A stretch of 64,000 bases of DNA from Pseudorhizobium banfieldiae (GTDB lineage: Bacteria; Pseudomonadota; Alphaproteobacteria; Rhizobiales; Rhizobiaceae). Below, one piece after another: positions 36,645-45,250 of the stretch. Positions within the stretch are counted from its first letter, which is position 1; the number at the start of each line of letters is the position of its first letter. The stretch covers positions 2,294,001 to 2,358,000 of the forward strand of contig NZ_FO082820.1 in NCBI RefSeq assembly GCF_000967425.1, in the 5' to 3' direction. The position numbers and the translations under genes are program-made. The notes under the pieces are model-generated. The model did no database searches and was not told where the DNA came from. It saw only the letters and a list, made by a program, of their open reading frames with translations.

Positions 36645-36814
36645 TGCCAATCTCGTTCCCCGTGGCATCTCGCCGAATTGGCCACAGAGCCTGCAGCATG
36701 GCAAGCTCCCCTTGTAGTCGTATGCAAGTCCGAGTTCTACTTCCTGGTGTATTTGCCCTTGATTGTTACCTATGGATGCATTTAGTCTTGTCCAGCGGCC
36801 CTGGAGGGATATCG

Positions 36815-38410
36815 ATGAACATCATCGTTTGCTGCGACGGCACCTGGAATACACCCAATGATCTTGAAAACGGCGTTCCGAGCCCCACCAACGTGGTGAA
36901 GCTCTACAATGCCCTGGCACCTAACGATGCGGAGGGTGCGCCACAGAAGTCCTACTACCATCCAGGCGTCGGCAGCGAAGGCAACTGGCGCGATCGAATC
37001 TTGGGCGGCAGCACCGGAAAGGGGCTGAACCGGAATATCAAAAACGCCTATTGCTGGCTGGCAGGCACCTATCAGCCTGGCGACAAGATCTGGCTGTTTG
37101 GCTTCAGCCGGGGCGCCTATACCGCCCGCAGTCTTGGAGGCATGATCTCTCGATGCGGCCTGCTGGACCTCTCGACCTATGACGACGACGCCCGCAGAAT
37201 TTGGGACGCCGTGGACGAGGTATTCGACATCTATCGAATGAAGCCGGAACAACCCCCTGTTTCAAGCGACAGGCTCTACTTCCACAATGCGAACCTCGGC
37301 GAGCCCGGAGCGAAGAAGACGCCCATCCGGTTCATTGGCGTATGGGATACGGTGGGCTCACTTGGCATCCCTGATGACCTCGGAATACTCAACCTCCTCG
37401 ATTTCCGCGGCAGACACGAATTTCACGACGCCGGACTAAGCACGATCGTAGCGACAGCGTGCCACGCGTTGGCGATTGATGAAATGCGTCAGAATTTCAT
37501 TCCCACGCTATGGACCTTGGAGCCTGGGCAGCAGGCCGACTTGAAGCAGGTTTGGTTCGCCGGTGCCCACGGCGACGTCGGTGGCGGCTATGCCCATGCC
37601 GGACTGTCTGACATTGCGCTGAAATGGATGATCGATGAAGCGAGAGAGGAAGGCTTGGAGTTTCGCCCGGATCTGGACACGCAGATCAACCCGCACCACC
37701 ACGGCGTGCTGCACAATTCGGTCTCCGGCTTTTTCCGTCGACTGAAGACCCGTCCAAGATCATTTCCGCTGCTTTCTGCCGACAACAAGGGCACTCTGGT
37801 GCATGAGAGTGTCCTTGCGCGGCGGGATGACCCGCCTCTGCTTCAAGGCGAGTATCGCACGCTCAACTGGGACGGGCGGGCACCCGGCTCCTGCAGGGTG
37901 CGTGTCTATGCCAAGCCGCACTGGAACTGGACCGGCATCTACCTCCGAGCAGGAACGACATACAAGCTAAGCGCGGAAGGGGAGTGGCTGGACAAGAGCG
38001 TGCGGGCGGGTCCAGACGGCGTCGGCCTTGGGATATATCCCTTGGGAAGGCTCGCTCATCTCCTTGGCACCTTGATCGGTCTGGTCGAACGAGGTTTCCG
38101 CGCCTTGATCGGCAACCACAGAATGGATGCGCCTGGCAGCCGCCGACATGAGGACCTCCCGTGGTTTTCGCTGGTCGGATTGGTTGCGAATGATCAAAAG
38201 CCGGCGCGTCATGCTGGGTCGCGCATACCGCCATTTCCCCACGAGACTTTCCTGATCGGCAGCGAAAGGCATTTCACCCCGACCGAGGACGGCTATCTCT
38301 ACTGCTTCGCCAATGACGCCTGGCAGTGCTACAACAACAACCATGGCAGCGTCCGGTTGACTGTTTCGGCCGGCGCCCCGGCAGACGGGGCCAGTTCAGG
38401 AACGAAATAG
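36815..38410 (+). CDS. DUF2235 alpha/beta hydrolase with LecA-like C-terminal domain
   Basis: 531 residues. The N-terminal 350 residues are DUF2235, the alpha/beta hydrolase seen in Tle-type phospholipase effectors: [14 protein letters not shown], the nucleophile in [17 protein letters not shown] (about residue 97), [12 protein letters not shown] and [19 protein letters not shown]. From about residue 370 a beta-rich domain begins ([19 protein letters not shown]), ending in [18 protein letters not shown], which lines up residue by residue with the ligand and calcium loop of PA-IL/LecA lectins. There is no signal peptide and there are no secretion genes around it. GGAGG lies 8 bp before the ATG. 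An enzyme on glycolipid or membrane targets is possible. Confidence 0.82.
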   Translation: MNIIVCCDGTWNTPNDLENGVPSPTNVVKLYNALAPNDAEGAPQKSYYHPGVGSEGNWRDRILGGSTGKGLNRNIKNAYCWLAGTYQPGDKIWLFGFSRGAYTARSLGGMISRCGLLDLSTYDDDARRIWDAVDEVFDIYRMKPEQPPVSSDRLYFHNANLGEPGAKKTPIRFIGVWDTVGSLGIPDDLGILNLLDFRGRHEFHDAGLSTIVATACHALAIDEMRQNFIPTLWTLEPGQQADLKQVWFAGAHGDVGGGYAHAGLSDIALKWMIDEAREEGLEFRPDLDTQINPHHHGVLHNSVSGFFRRLKTRPRSFPLLSADNKGTLVHESVLARRDDPPLLQGEYRTLNWDGRAPGSCRVRVYAKPHWNWTGIYLRAGTTYKLSAEGEWLDKSVRAGPDGVGLGIYPLGRLAHLLGTLIGLVERGFRALIGNHRMDAPGSRRHEDLPWFSLVGLVANDQKPARHAGSRIPPFPHETFLIGSERHFTPTEDGYLYCFANDAWQCYNNNHGSVRLTVSAGAPADGASSGTK

Positions 38411-38451
38411 GCGGCGCTGTTCACTGCGTCGCCCGCGTCCCGCGCGATCCC

Positions 38452-40683
38452 TCAGAACCGCTGCGTCAGCGAGATCCTGAACGTCCGCCCCGGCTCCGAA
38501 TAGTACTCCTTGTTGGCCGCCGTGATTGTCGTGTAATCCTTCGTGTTCAGGGCGTCGTAGTAGGTCCGGTCGAAGAGGTTGTAGACGCCCGCCTGGATGC
38601 GAAGGCCCTTTACCTGTTCCGGCTCCCACCATCCGGTTAGATCGAAGATTCCGTAGCCCGGCGCCTTGAAGCTGGCGGCGGATTGGTCGTCAACGCCCTC
38701 GACGCCTGTCCATAACAGGTCGACGCCCCAGGCCTCGGTCTCATAGCCGACGCCGATGATCCCCTTCAAGGGCGGCACGGACGCCAGCAACTGATCGGTC
38801 TCGAGGTTCGTGCCCCGCGCATAGGCAAGGCCGGCACGCATGTTGAAGCCGTTGTCGAAACGCTTGTGAGCGGCAAGCTCGATGCCGTAGATCTCGGCGC
38901 GCGAGACGTTGACCGGCGTCTGGACGAACATGTAGCCGGCGCTCGGATCGATCCCGCGGGCAATCTGCTCCGCCGCCGTCAGGTTGCGGTTTTCAATGAA
39001 GTTCTTGTAGCGGGTATAGAAGAACGTCAGGCTGCCGCCGAAGTCGCTGTCCCCGAAGCGCGCGCCGACATCGAAGCCGTTGCTGGTTTCCGGCTCGAGA
39101 TCAGGATTACCCGTCCGCAGATAGGTGCCCGGCGCACCGAATGTCATGTAGAGCTCGTTCGCAGTCGGCGAACGGAAGCCCATGGCCCACTGGCTGAAGA
39201 GCGTGAACGTGTCGGACAGTTCATACTCCGCCAGGAGCTTCGGAGACCATGCGTCGCCGCTGGAGCCGGGGGGAGTGTCCGGCTTCATCGCGTTGCCGAG
39301 ATAGGCCGCGGTCTCCTGCGGATCATGGTCGAACCAGTCGTAGCGGAGAGCGGGGGTGAGCGTGAAGCCGCTGTCGCCGAAGCTCATGCGGTCCTGCACG
39401 TAGAAGCTCATTCGCTTGCTGTCGACATCGGGCATGTCCGCCTGGTTGGTATGCAGGTTGCCGCAGGCCCCGTAGACGCCGGTATAGGGTGGTGATGCCG
39501 GGCATGAATCGATGCCTGCCGAATACTGCTCCGCCTGCGAAATAAAGATGTCTGTGCCGAAGGTCAGCACATGGCTGACGCCACCCGTCTCGAAGCCGCT
39601 GTCGAAGAAGCCGTTGAAGCCGAAACCGCTCTCCTCGATGTCGTTCCAGCGCTTGTAAACACCCGGCACACTCGTCCAGCGGATGGAATCCTGGCTGTCC
39701 TGGCGCAATTGCCGCTGCCAGTAGAGCGTGGCCTCCGCCGCGTCGACAAGGCCATCGGCACCCGGAGCCTCGTAGAAGTAATCCAGCGAAACGCGGTCGC
39801 GTTCGTTGAGCTGCCCGTTGGAATGGTTGCCCGGCCGATAATTGCCCGTCAGCGTCTGGTCCCGGCGAAGATCGGTATCCTTCTCGAACCGGAACCGCTC
39901 TGCCGTCAGGCCGAAGACATGGCCCAACTCGGTGTCCTGCCTCAGCTTGAACAGGAGGTTGTGCTGGTCGTAGTCCGCCGGATTGGGCTCGGTGCGCGTT
40001 GCGCCATAGCCGCCGACATCCCCCTTGTTGTCCCGCTCATGGCCCGTTTTGTACGAGCCGAGGAACAAGGCCGAGGTGTTTTCCACCCGCTTGGCCACCG
40101 CGGCACCGCCGTACCAGCTGTTGTCCATGCTGTCGTAACCGGTCCCGACCTTGCCGCCCCAGTCGCGACCTTCGCCGATCAGGTCCTCCGGCTCGAGCGT
40201 TCGCAGCACAAGGGCTCCGCCAAGTCCGCCATCGCCGATTCGGCTGGAATCGGCTCCGCGCACGACATCGACCGATGTCAGCGCGAAGAAGTCGAAGCTC
40301 TCGGCCCCGCCGGCAGTGCTGCGGGCCGTGTCCTGAAGATAGGTCAGCGGCACGCCGTCGATGACGGTGGCGACGCGGTTGCCTTCAAGTCCGCGAATAT
40401 TGAGGGAATTCGTGGTTCCCCGGCTGTAGTTCACGCCTGGCTCCAGGCTCCGCCCCAGATCCTCGATGCTCTGGACCTGCTTCTTGTCGATCTCTTCCTC
40501 TGTCGTCTGCGAGGCCAGCGGGGTGTTGACGATATCGCCGGCCTTCACCCGCTTGCCCTTCAGCACGATCGTCTGGAGCGCCGTCGCATCTGCCGGGGCG
40601 TCCTGCGCCATTGCAGGTAGAGGCGACAGTGCCGCGATGGCGGTGCAGGTAAGAAGGAAGAATTGGGTGGCGCGGATATTCAT
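38452..40683 (-). CDS. TonB-dependent heme/hemoglobin receptor family (HmuR/ShmR-like)
   Basis: 743 residues. Signal peptide ending AMAQ, TonB box-like segment (LQTIVLKGK), plug domain (SLNIRGLEGNRVATVIDGVP, SVDVVRGADSS) and a 22-strand barrel ending in Phe (FRISLTQRF). The FRAP/NPNL landmarks of hemoglobin receptors occur as GFRSPTANELYMTFG and GNPDLEPETS, but no His lies between them, where heme receptors usually have a heme-ligand His. So heme, or another iron source, is the likely ligand. The promoter overlaps an iron-responsive box. It is divergent from a LuxR-type regulator. Confidence 0.87.
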   Translation of the reverse strand: MNIRATQFFLLTCTAIAALSPLPAMAQDAPADATALQTIVLKGKRVKAGDIVNTPLASQTTEEEIDKKQVQSIEDLGRSLEPGVNYSRGTTNSLNIRGLEGNRVATVIDGVPLTYLQDTARSTAGGAESFDFFALTSVDVVRGADSSRIGDGGLGGALVLRTLEPEDLIGEGRDWGGKVGTGYDSMDNSWYGGAAVAKRVENTSALFLGSYKTGHERDNKGDVGGYGATRTEPNPADYDQHNLLFKLRQDTELGHVFGLTAERFRFEKDTDLRRDQTLTGNYRPGNHSNGQLNERDRVSLDYFYEAPGADGLVDAAEATLYWQRQLRQDSQDSIRWTSVPGVYKRWNDIEESGFGFNGFFDSGFETGGVSHVLTFGTDIFISQAEQYSAGIDSCPASPPYTGVYGACGNLHTNQADMPDVDSKRMSFYVQDRMSFGDSGFTLTPALRYDWFDHDPQETAAYLGNAMKPDTPPGSSGDAWSPKLLAEYELSDTFTLFSQWAMGFRSPTANELYMTFGAPGTYLRTGNPDLEPETSNGFDVGARFGDSDFGGSLTFFYTRYKNFIENRNLTAAEQIARGIDPSAGYMFVQTPVNVSRAEIYGIELAAHKRFDNGFNMRAGLAYARGTNLETDQLLASVPPLKGIIGVGYETEAWGVDLLWTGVEGVDDQSAASFKAPGYGIFDLTGWWEPEQVKGLRIQAGVYNLFDRTYYDALNTKDYTTITAANKEYYSEPGRTFRISLTQRF

Positions 40684-40798
40684 CTTGTTCCCCTGTGGCG
40701 GGCACGCACCATCATCGGCGCGCAAAGGCACGCCGCTGGTGGAAGCGGTCCGGTTTGACGATCACAATGGCGGGCGGCAGGCTCTGCCGTGACTTCGC

Positions 40799-40827
40799 CA
40801 TCTAAAAAACATGATTTATGGAGTCAA
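40799..40827 (-). promoter_or_regulatory. Heme receptor promoter overlapped by a RirA-type iron box
   Basis: Minus-strand -35 TTGACT (40822-40827) and -10 TAGATG (40799-40804), 17-bp spacer. A TGA-N9-TCA sequence (40812-40826), the IRO-box pattern bound by the rhizobial iron repressor RirA, covers the -35, as expected for repression in iron-replete cells. The rest of the 303-bp gap to the LuxR-type gene holds no other gene. Confidence 0.7.
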
Positions 40828-40986
40828 GATAAAAAGTGGATGAAGTTTGTCATGTTTGATGTTAGGTCGCTGGCGGGATGTCGGGTGTATCCCCTGAACC
40901 AAAGTCAGATTGCCAGATGCATACAGACCCGCTAAGTAGCTAAAATCTGACGAACTATCGTAAACGGGTGGAAGGGGCGCCCTGAT

Positions 40987-41751
40987 ATGTCAGCGGTATT
41001 GGAACCTACCTCACGGACCATGGCAGTGCCCTCAGCAGCAGTCGAGAGACAGGTAGCGCTCAGCAGCGCGATTGCCGCGGCCGCTACGCGCTCCGAAGTC
41101 CTCACCGCCATGGAGGATGCGGCTGAAGCCTTCGGTTTCGCCCATGTCACCCTGATGGCGAAGCCGGGTGACGACGACGAATACATGTCACGGCTGATCA
41201 TCCAGACGACCCTGCCGGAAGACTTCGTGCGCCAGTTCGATCGCAATCGCTTCCTCGTCGCCTGTCCGGTCATGCCGACGCTGTTCGACACCATGCTGCC
41301 CCAGGCCTGGACATTGGGAGGTCTCGAGCGGGATGGAATCGTGCCGGCGCCGATCACCCGGCTGATGCGCCGCTTCAGCCTGTTCACGACAGTCGTCATG
41401 CCCCTCCATAGCTTCGACGGCGCCCGCTTCCTGCTCCGCTTTGACGGCAAGCGGCCATCCCTGCGCCAGTCCGAGATCAACGAATTCGCCGTGATCTCCC
41501 TGCATGCATTCGAGGTGTTCGACAGGATCCGGCGCACCGAGGAGATCGCCATCCCCCGCCCTCTTTCCATGCGCGAACTGGAAGTCGTGCGCTGGACGGC
41601 ACAGGGCAAGACCTCGGTCGAGATCGGTCGCATCCTCTCGCTCTCCGATCATACGATCAACGCGCACCTGACGAACGCCATCAAGAAGCTCGACTGCGTC
41701 AACCGCACGCAGCTCGTCGCCAAGGCGATCCGCCTCGGCCTGATCCCCTGA
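40987..41751 (+). CDS. LuxR-family regulator with degenerate autoinducer-binding domain
   Basis: 254 residues. The N-terminal domain fits the autoinducer-binding fold, but in LPEDFVRQFDRNRFLVACPV the Trp and Tyr are Phe, and the Asp-Pro that contacts the acyl-homoserine lactone amide is Cys-Pro, so AHL binding is doubtful. The C-terminus is a standard LuxR HTH (LSMRELEVVRWTAQGKTSVE, IGRILSLSDHTINAHLTNAI). No synthase gene is nearby: a LuxR solo. The start at 40987 has GGAAGGGG upstream; ATG 41020 is an alternative. It is divergent from the heme receptor, which it may control. Confidence 0.85.
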   Translation: MSAVLEPTSRTMAVPSAAVERQVALSSAIAAAATRSEVLTAMEDAAEAFGFAHVTLMAKPGDDDEYMSRLIIQTTLPEDFVRQFDRNRFLVACPVMPTLFDTMLPQAWTLGGLERDGIVPAPITRLMRRFSLFTTVVMPLHSFDGARFLLRFDGKRPSLRQSEINEFAVISLHAFEVFDRIRRTEEIAIPRPLSMRELEVVRWTAQGKTSVEIGRILSLSDHTINAHLTNAIKKLDCVNRTQLVAKAIRLGLIP

Positions 41752-41760
41752 CCTGCCCGA

Positions 41761-41817
41761 GAGCATTTCCAGCAAAAGTGTGAAGCGGTTTTGCGTAGGG
41801 AAGTGCGAAAAGACAAA
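41761..41817. repeat. Rhizobial intergenic hairpin repeat
   Basis: Nested inverted repeats: GCATTTCC (41763-41770) with GGAAGTGC (41799-41806), and inside it GCAAAA (41772-41777) with TTTTGC (41789-41794). The sequence closely resembles a short intergenic element (GCATTTCCAGCAAAAGTG...) that I recall as abundant in Rhizobiaceae genomes. It occupies the whole gap between the LuxR-type gene and the convergent DUF2333 gene. Confidence 0.6.
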
Positions 41818-41822
41818 GCGTC

Positions 41823-42965
41823 TTAGCGGTCGAGCACCGATCGCACTTCCACCAGGTTGGAGCGCACCCGCAGGATATAGAAGCCCATGGTCGCCAGATG
41901 CGTTGGCATGATCCAGCCGTCCTCGCGGCCGTTGGAGATGATTGCCGGCTGGATGCGTAGCGCCGACCGGAACTGCGAAAGCGTCTCGGCCCATAGCGGC
42001 GCGAGATTGCGCTCGCGGATCACCTGCGAGAAGTCGGCGCCCGCTGCGGACAGGACGGCATAGTAACCGTAGAGCTGGCCATAGGCGAACCAGTACCGAT
42101 CGTCCGCGCGCGTGTCGAACCAGCCGCCGTTGTAGTTCTCCGAGCGCTCGCGCAGGATTGCTGATGTGCTGCCGAGATCATTGGCAATCCGGTCGACAAA
42201 CTGCACCAGATTGTCGGCACGGCTGTCGAAGGTGGAGCGGCAGGCGGCAAGGTCGGTGTTGAACTTGCGGAAACTGTCGATCGCCGCCCGGTAGTAGCTC
42301 GGCGTCGGCGTCTTCGGTCCGAACGGGCTGAGCCCGAAATACCAGGAATACTCGTCGAACTGCAGGTTGTTGCGGGCGTCCTGCAGGTCGTTGTTGATGC
42401 CGGAGGTGCCGCGCACGCGCGCCAGCGTGTCGACGAGCTCGACCGAGGTCCGCCGCACCGCCTGGTTCACGCCGCGCTGGAATGACGCCTTGTTGTCGAG
42501 AAATGGCGTATGGTCCCAGTCGATCCCGAACAGGCCCAGCCGGTAGAGCAGCATGGAAGAAATCCATGCATTCTGGTTGACGTTGACGTCGGTCAGGTCG
42601 GCGACGACGTCCACGATGGCGGACGACTGGCACTGCGCCCCGCCGGCCGACGGTGCATCCGTCGCCGCCGGCGTCGGAGCGGGGATCTCCTGCCCGGCCG
42701 GCACGGTACGTTCGGTCAGCCGGTATTCCTCGACGAAATCCGGATCGAACCTGCTCCACACCTGGGTCTGCCAGAAGAAATAGCCATAGAGCCCGACGAA
42801 CAGGACCAGCAGCGCCAGAAGCGGGCCCTTGATGATCCAGCTGCGACCGGAATACCAGCCGTGAGCGGCCATGAAGGGCCAGACCAGCCAGGCGACCAGC
42901 AGGCCGATACCACGGCCGAGCGCCGCAAAGGCACGCTGGAAAAAACGCACGATCGGGTCAAGCAT
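41823..42965 (-). CDS. DUF2333 membrane protein
   Basis: 380 residues. A cytoplasmic start and two hydrophobic stretches near residues 20-65 (GRGIGLLVAWLVWPFMAAHG, GPLLALLVLFVGLYGYFFWQ) anchor a large periplasmic domain containing the DUF2333 blocks NQNAWISSMLLYRLGLFGID, DEYSWYFGLSPFGPKTPTPS and YWFAYGQLYGYYAVLSAAGA. Function unknown. The ATG at 42965 overlaps the end of the upstream coiled-coil gene by 8 bp, so the two are one operon and probably work together. Confidence 0.82.
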   Translation of the reverse strand: MLDPIVRFFQRAFAALGRGIGLLVAWLVWPFMAAHGWYSGRSWIIKGPLLALLVLFVGLYGYFFWQTQVWSRFDPDFVEEYRLTERTVPAGQEIPAPTPAATDAPSAGGAQCQSSAIVDVVADLTDVNVNQNAWISSMLLYRLGLFGIDWDHTPFLDNKASFQRGVNQAVRRTSVELVDTLARVRGTSGINNDLQDARNNLQFDEYSWYFGLSPFGPKTPTPSYYRAAIDSFRKFNTDLAACRSTFDSRADNLVQFVDRIANDLGSTSAILRERSENYNGGWFDTRADDRYWFAYGQLYGYYAVLSAAGADFSQVIRERNLAPLWAETLSQFRSALRIQPAIISNGREDGWIMPTHLATMGFYILRVRSNLVEVRSVLDR

Positions 42966-43857
42966 GGTGTACCTCCGGCTCCAGGGGCCTGCCGTGCCCG
43001 GCTCGCTCCGCCGGGCTCCTGTTCATCGCAAATCGCTCGCTAAAACGAGCATCGATCTTCTGCTTTCGTCGGTCGATCTCGACGCTGGAAAGCATGTCCT
43101 TCTCGCGAAGGCCCATCAGCGGCGCCAGGTGTGGCAAGACCGGCCATTCCTGCCGGACCAGCAGTTCCGGATTGTCCGGCGAAAGCACGTCCTTCAGGAG
43201 GATCGCGCGTTCCGCTTCGATCGCCAGCTTGTTGAGCAGGATATTGGCGTCATTGACCTGGCGGTTGAGTTCGATGGTCAGGTCCTGGATGGACTGCAAC
43301 CGGGTTTCCACCTCGACCGCCGTCCCGGTGATAGGCTCACCCTGCGCCGCCCCATGCTCCGCCAGCCTGTCCGCCAGCATCGCCCGGTGTCCGCTGAGGT
43401 CGATCAGATCCGCCTCCACCGAATGCCTCACCGCAACGAGCCGCTCCCGGTAGGTGATGAGCAGCGACTGCAGGACATCGAGATCGGCAAGTACCGTGCT
43501 CAATTCGTCCGCCGGCACTTTCGCAGGTCTGGTCCAGCGGAGAGAAAACAGGGAAACGAGCGCGATCCACACACGCTCCTTGAGTGTACGCTGCGGCTCG
43601 TCTTCCAGCGGCGCCATGGCGGCGTCTATGCGGGTAGAGAGTGCGCTGAGCTTCGCAGCGATGCGAGGGCCGGTCGAAGACCATCCGTCTGCCAGCGTTC
43701 CCGCAGAACCAGGCAGCGGGTCGTCCAATGCCGGAATCGCTCTGGCGCGCGCGATCGTTGAGACGGCCTGAGCCGCCTGCGCGATCACCCCCTCCAGTTC
43801 AGCCAGCTCTGACTGGAGTGCCTCCAGCTCGCTTCGGCTGCGATCCGCCCTTCCCAT
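42958..43857 (-). CDS. Conserved hypothetical protein with coiled-coil, partner of DUF2333
   Basis: 299 residues from the ATG at 43857. Longer frames (to 43956) run through the terminator hairpin of the pseudoazurin gene, so I rejected them. The N-terminus is a Leu/Glu heptad coiled coil (RSELEALQSELAELEGVIAQ), followed by long helices (RIAAKLSALSTRIDAAM) and a hydrophobic patch (VWIALVSLFSLRW) that may be a membrane or peripheral segment. No enzyme motif is visible. It overlaps the DUF2333 gene by 8 bp, suggesting a complex of a coiled-coil protein with a membrane protein. Confidence 0.7.
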   Translation of the reverse strand: MGRADRSRSELEALQSELAELEGVIAQAAQAVSTIARARAIPALDDPLPGSAGTLADGWSSTGPRIAAKLSALSTRIDAAMAPLEDEPQRTLKERVWIALVSLFSLRWTRPAKVPADELSTVLADLDVLQSLLITYRERLVAVRHSVEADLIDLSGHRAMLADRLAEHGAAQGEPITGTAVEVETRLQSIQDLTIELNRQVNDANILLNKLAIEAERAILLKDVLSPDNPELLVRQEWPVLPHLAPLMGLREKDMLSSVEIDRRKQKIDARFSERFAMNRSPAERAGHGRPLEPEVHHA

Positions 43858-43877
43858 TCCGTCCACCGCAAATCCAT

Positions 43878-43913
43878 AAAAAAAGGCCACCATGGACTTA
43901 TACCATGGTGGCC
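43878..43913 (-). terminator. Rho-independent terminator after pseudoazurin
   Basis: An 11-bp perfect stem, ggccaccatgg (43885-43895) with ccatggtggcc (43903-43913), a 7-nt loop and a minus-strand run of seven T (43878-43884). It lies 24 bp past the pseudoazurin stop. Confidence 0.92.
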
Positions 43914-43936
43914 CGATGTAAAGCGGCAGGCTCTTG

Positions 43937-44389
43937 TCAGAGGCCGAGTTCCGCAATAGCGGCGTCGACGCGCTCGCGGGCCTTCTTAGGCAGCTTGCCG
44001 GTCTTCACGGCGTCGAGGTTGGCCGGAGCGCCGTCACCGACGACAACCACCGCAACCATGCCCATGCCGAGGTGCGGCGTGCACTTCACGACATAGGCGC
44101 CTTCCTTGTCGAGCGTGACGGAGAACTCCTGGTTCATCTTGCCCTTGAACTCTTCGGCGCCGTCCGGGATCATCCCCTTCATCGCGGCGGCATCATGCCC
44201 CTTGTCGGTAGGAACGAACTTGATCGTGTCTCCGGGCGCTGCCTTGATGGCGGCGGGCTCGAATACCATTGCCTGACCGTCGCTGCCCTTGTTGAGCATC
44301 TTCACTTCGATCTCCGCACCGAGCGCCGGGAACGACAAGATGGCGAGGCTGGTGGCGAGGACGAAGGCGGTCTTTGCAGTCTTGAACAT
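43937..44389 (-). CDS. Pseudoazurin, periplasmic blue copper protein
   Basis: 150 residues with a Sec signal peptide cleaved after ALGA (residue 25). The copper ligands are His65, Cys103, His106 and Met111 (GHDAAAMKG and [11 protein letters not shown]), which in mature numbering are His40, Cys78, His81 and Met86, exactly as in characterised pseudoazurins. It donates electrons to copper nitrite reductase or nitrous oxide reductase. CAGGAG precedes the ATG. An FNR-type promoter lies upstream, so low-oxygen induction is likely. No nir, nor or nos genes are in the window. Confidence 0.95.
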   Translation of the reverse strand: MFKTAKTAFVLATSLAILSFPALGAEIEVKMLNKGSDGQAMVFEPAAIKAAPGDTIKFVPTDKGHDAAAMKGMIPDGAEEFKGKMNQEFSVTLDKEGAYVVKCTPHLGMGMVAVVVVGDGAPANLDAVKTGKLPKKARERVDAAIAELGL

Positions 44390-44430
44390 TTTCAATCTCC
44401 TGAAGTGAGCCTTGGGAGGCGTCGAGGACC

Positions 44431-44472
44431 TTAATAGGGTGATCCGCCCCCTCCCTCTTTGACGAAGATCAA
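44431..44472 (-). promoter_or_regulatory. FNR/FixK-type promoter of pseudoazurin
   Basis: TTGACGAAGATCAA (44459-44472) is a perfect TTGA-N6-TCAA site. On the minus strand a -10 TATTAA follows at 44431-44436. With the start point 7 bp after it (about 44424) the site is centred at -41.5, the class II activator position of FNR/FixK/DNR proteins. The box overlaps the stop codon of tdk. Confidence 0.82.
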
Positions 44473-45059
44473 GTATCTTCACCGTAGCGGATTTTCTCTT
44501 CCCAGTGCCGCCGGCAGAAGGAGACGTATTTCTCGTTGCCGCCTACGTCGACTTGGGCCCCCTCGCGAACGACCTGACCTTCTTCGTCCAGCCGCGCCAC
44601 CATCGTCGCCTTGCGGCCGCAGAAACAGATCGTGCGGACCTCCCGCAATTCGTCAGCGATCGCCAGCAGTTCCTGCGATCCGGGGAAGAGCTTGCCCTGG
44701 AAGTCCGTCCGCAGCCCATAGGCCATGACCGGAATGCCGAGCCGGTCCGAGACCCGCGCCAACTGCCACACCTGCTCCGGCGCCAGGAACTGCGCTTCGT
44801 CGATGAACACACAGGCGACGGTCTCCTCGCCGTGCATGCGCTCGACCAGTGCGAACAGGTCGTCGGCCGCCTCGAAGGGAATGGCATCGGCACCAAGCCC
44901 GATGCGCGAGGCGACGCGCCCGACGCCGGCTCGGCTGTCGAGCGCAGCGGTGAGGATCAGCGTCCGCATCCCCCGCTCCTGGTAGTTATAGGAAGCCTGC
45001 AGGAGCAGCGTGGACTTGCCGGCGTTCATCGACGCATAGTGAAAATAGAGTTTTGCCAT
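44469..45059 (-). CDS. tdk: Thymidine kinase, type II
   Basis: 196 residues. It phosphorylates thymidine in the salvage pathway. P-loop [17 protein letters not shown], Walker [16 protein letters not shown], the lasso loop with zinc Cys ([18 protein letters not shown]) and C-terminal SFCRRHW, as in type II enzymes. The ATG at 45059 is preceded by GGAGGAG; an in-frame start at 45101 is unnecessary. Its stop lies inside the FNR-type box of the downstream pseudoazurin gene. Confidence 0.95.
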   Translation of the reverse strand: MAKLYFHYASMNAGKSTLLLQASYNYQERGMRTLILTAALDSRAGVGRVASRIGLGADAIPFEAADDLFALVERMHGEETVACVFIDEAQFLAPEQVWQLARVSDRLGIPVMAYGLRTDFQGKLFPGSQELLAIADELREVRTICFCGRKATMVARLDEEGQVVREGAQVDVGGNEKYVSFCRRHWEEKIRYGEDT

Positions 45060-45250
45060 GCCTGCTCTTCTCCTCCGCATCGGCGTGCGGGAAAAGTCCA
45101 CAGAAAGCTGAAACCACAGAAAACCGTAGGGAGGGAGGGCGCGACGAGCAGTATCTGCTTGCTCCGGAGAGGACGATCCCGGCGGGCCAGCTTGCCTCGA
45201 CTTCCCATATACTTATAAATGGCCGGGAACAAAGACAGGGAGCGCCAACC

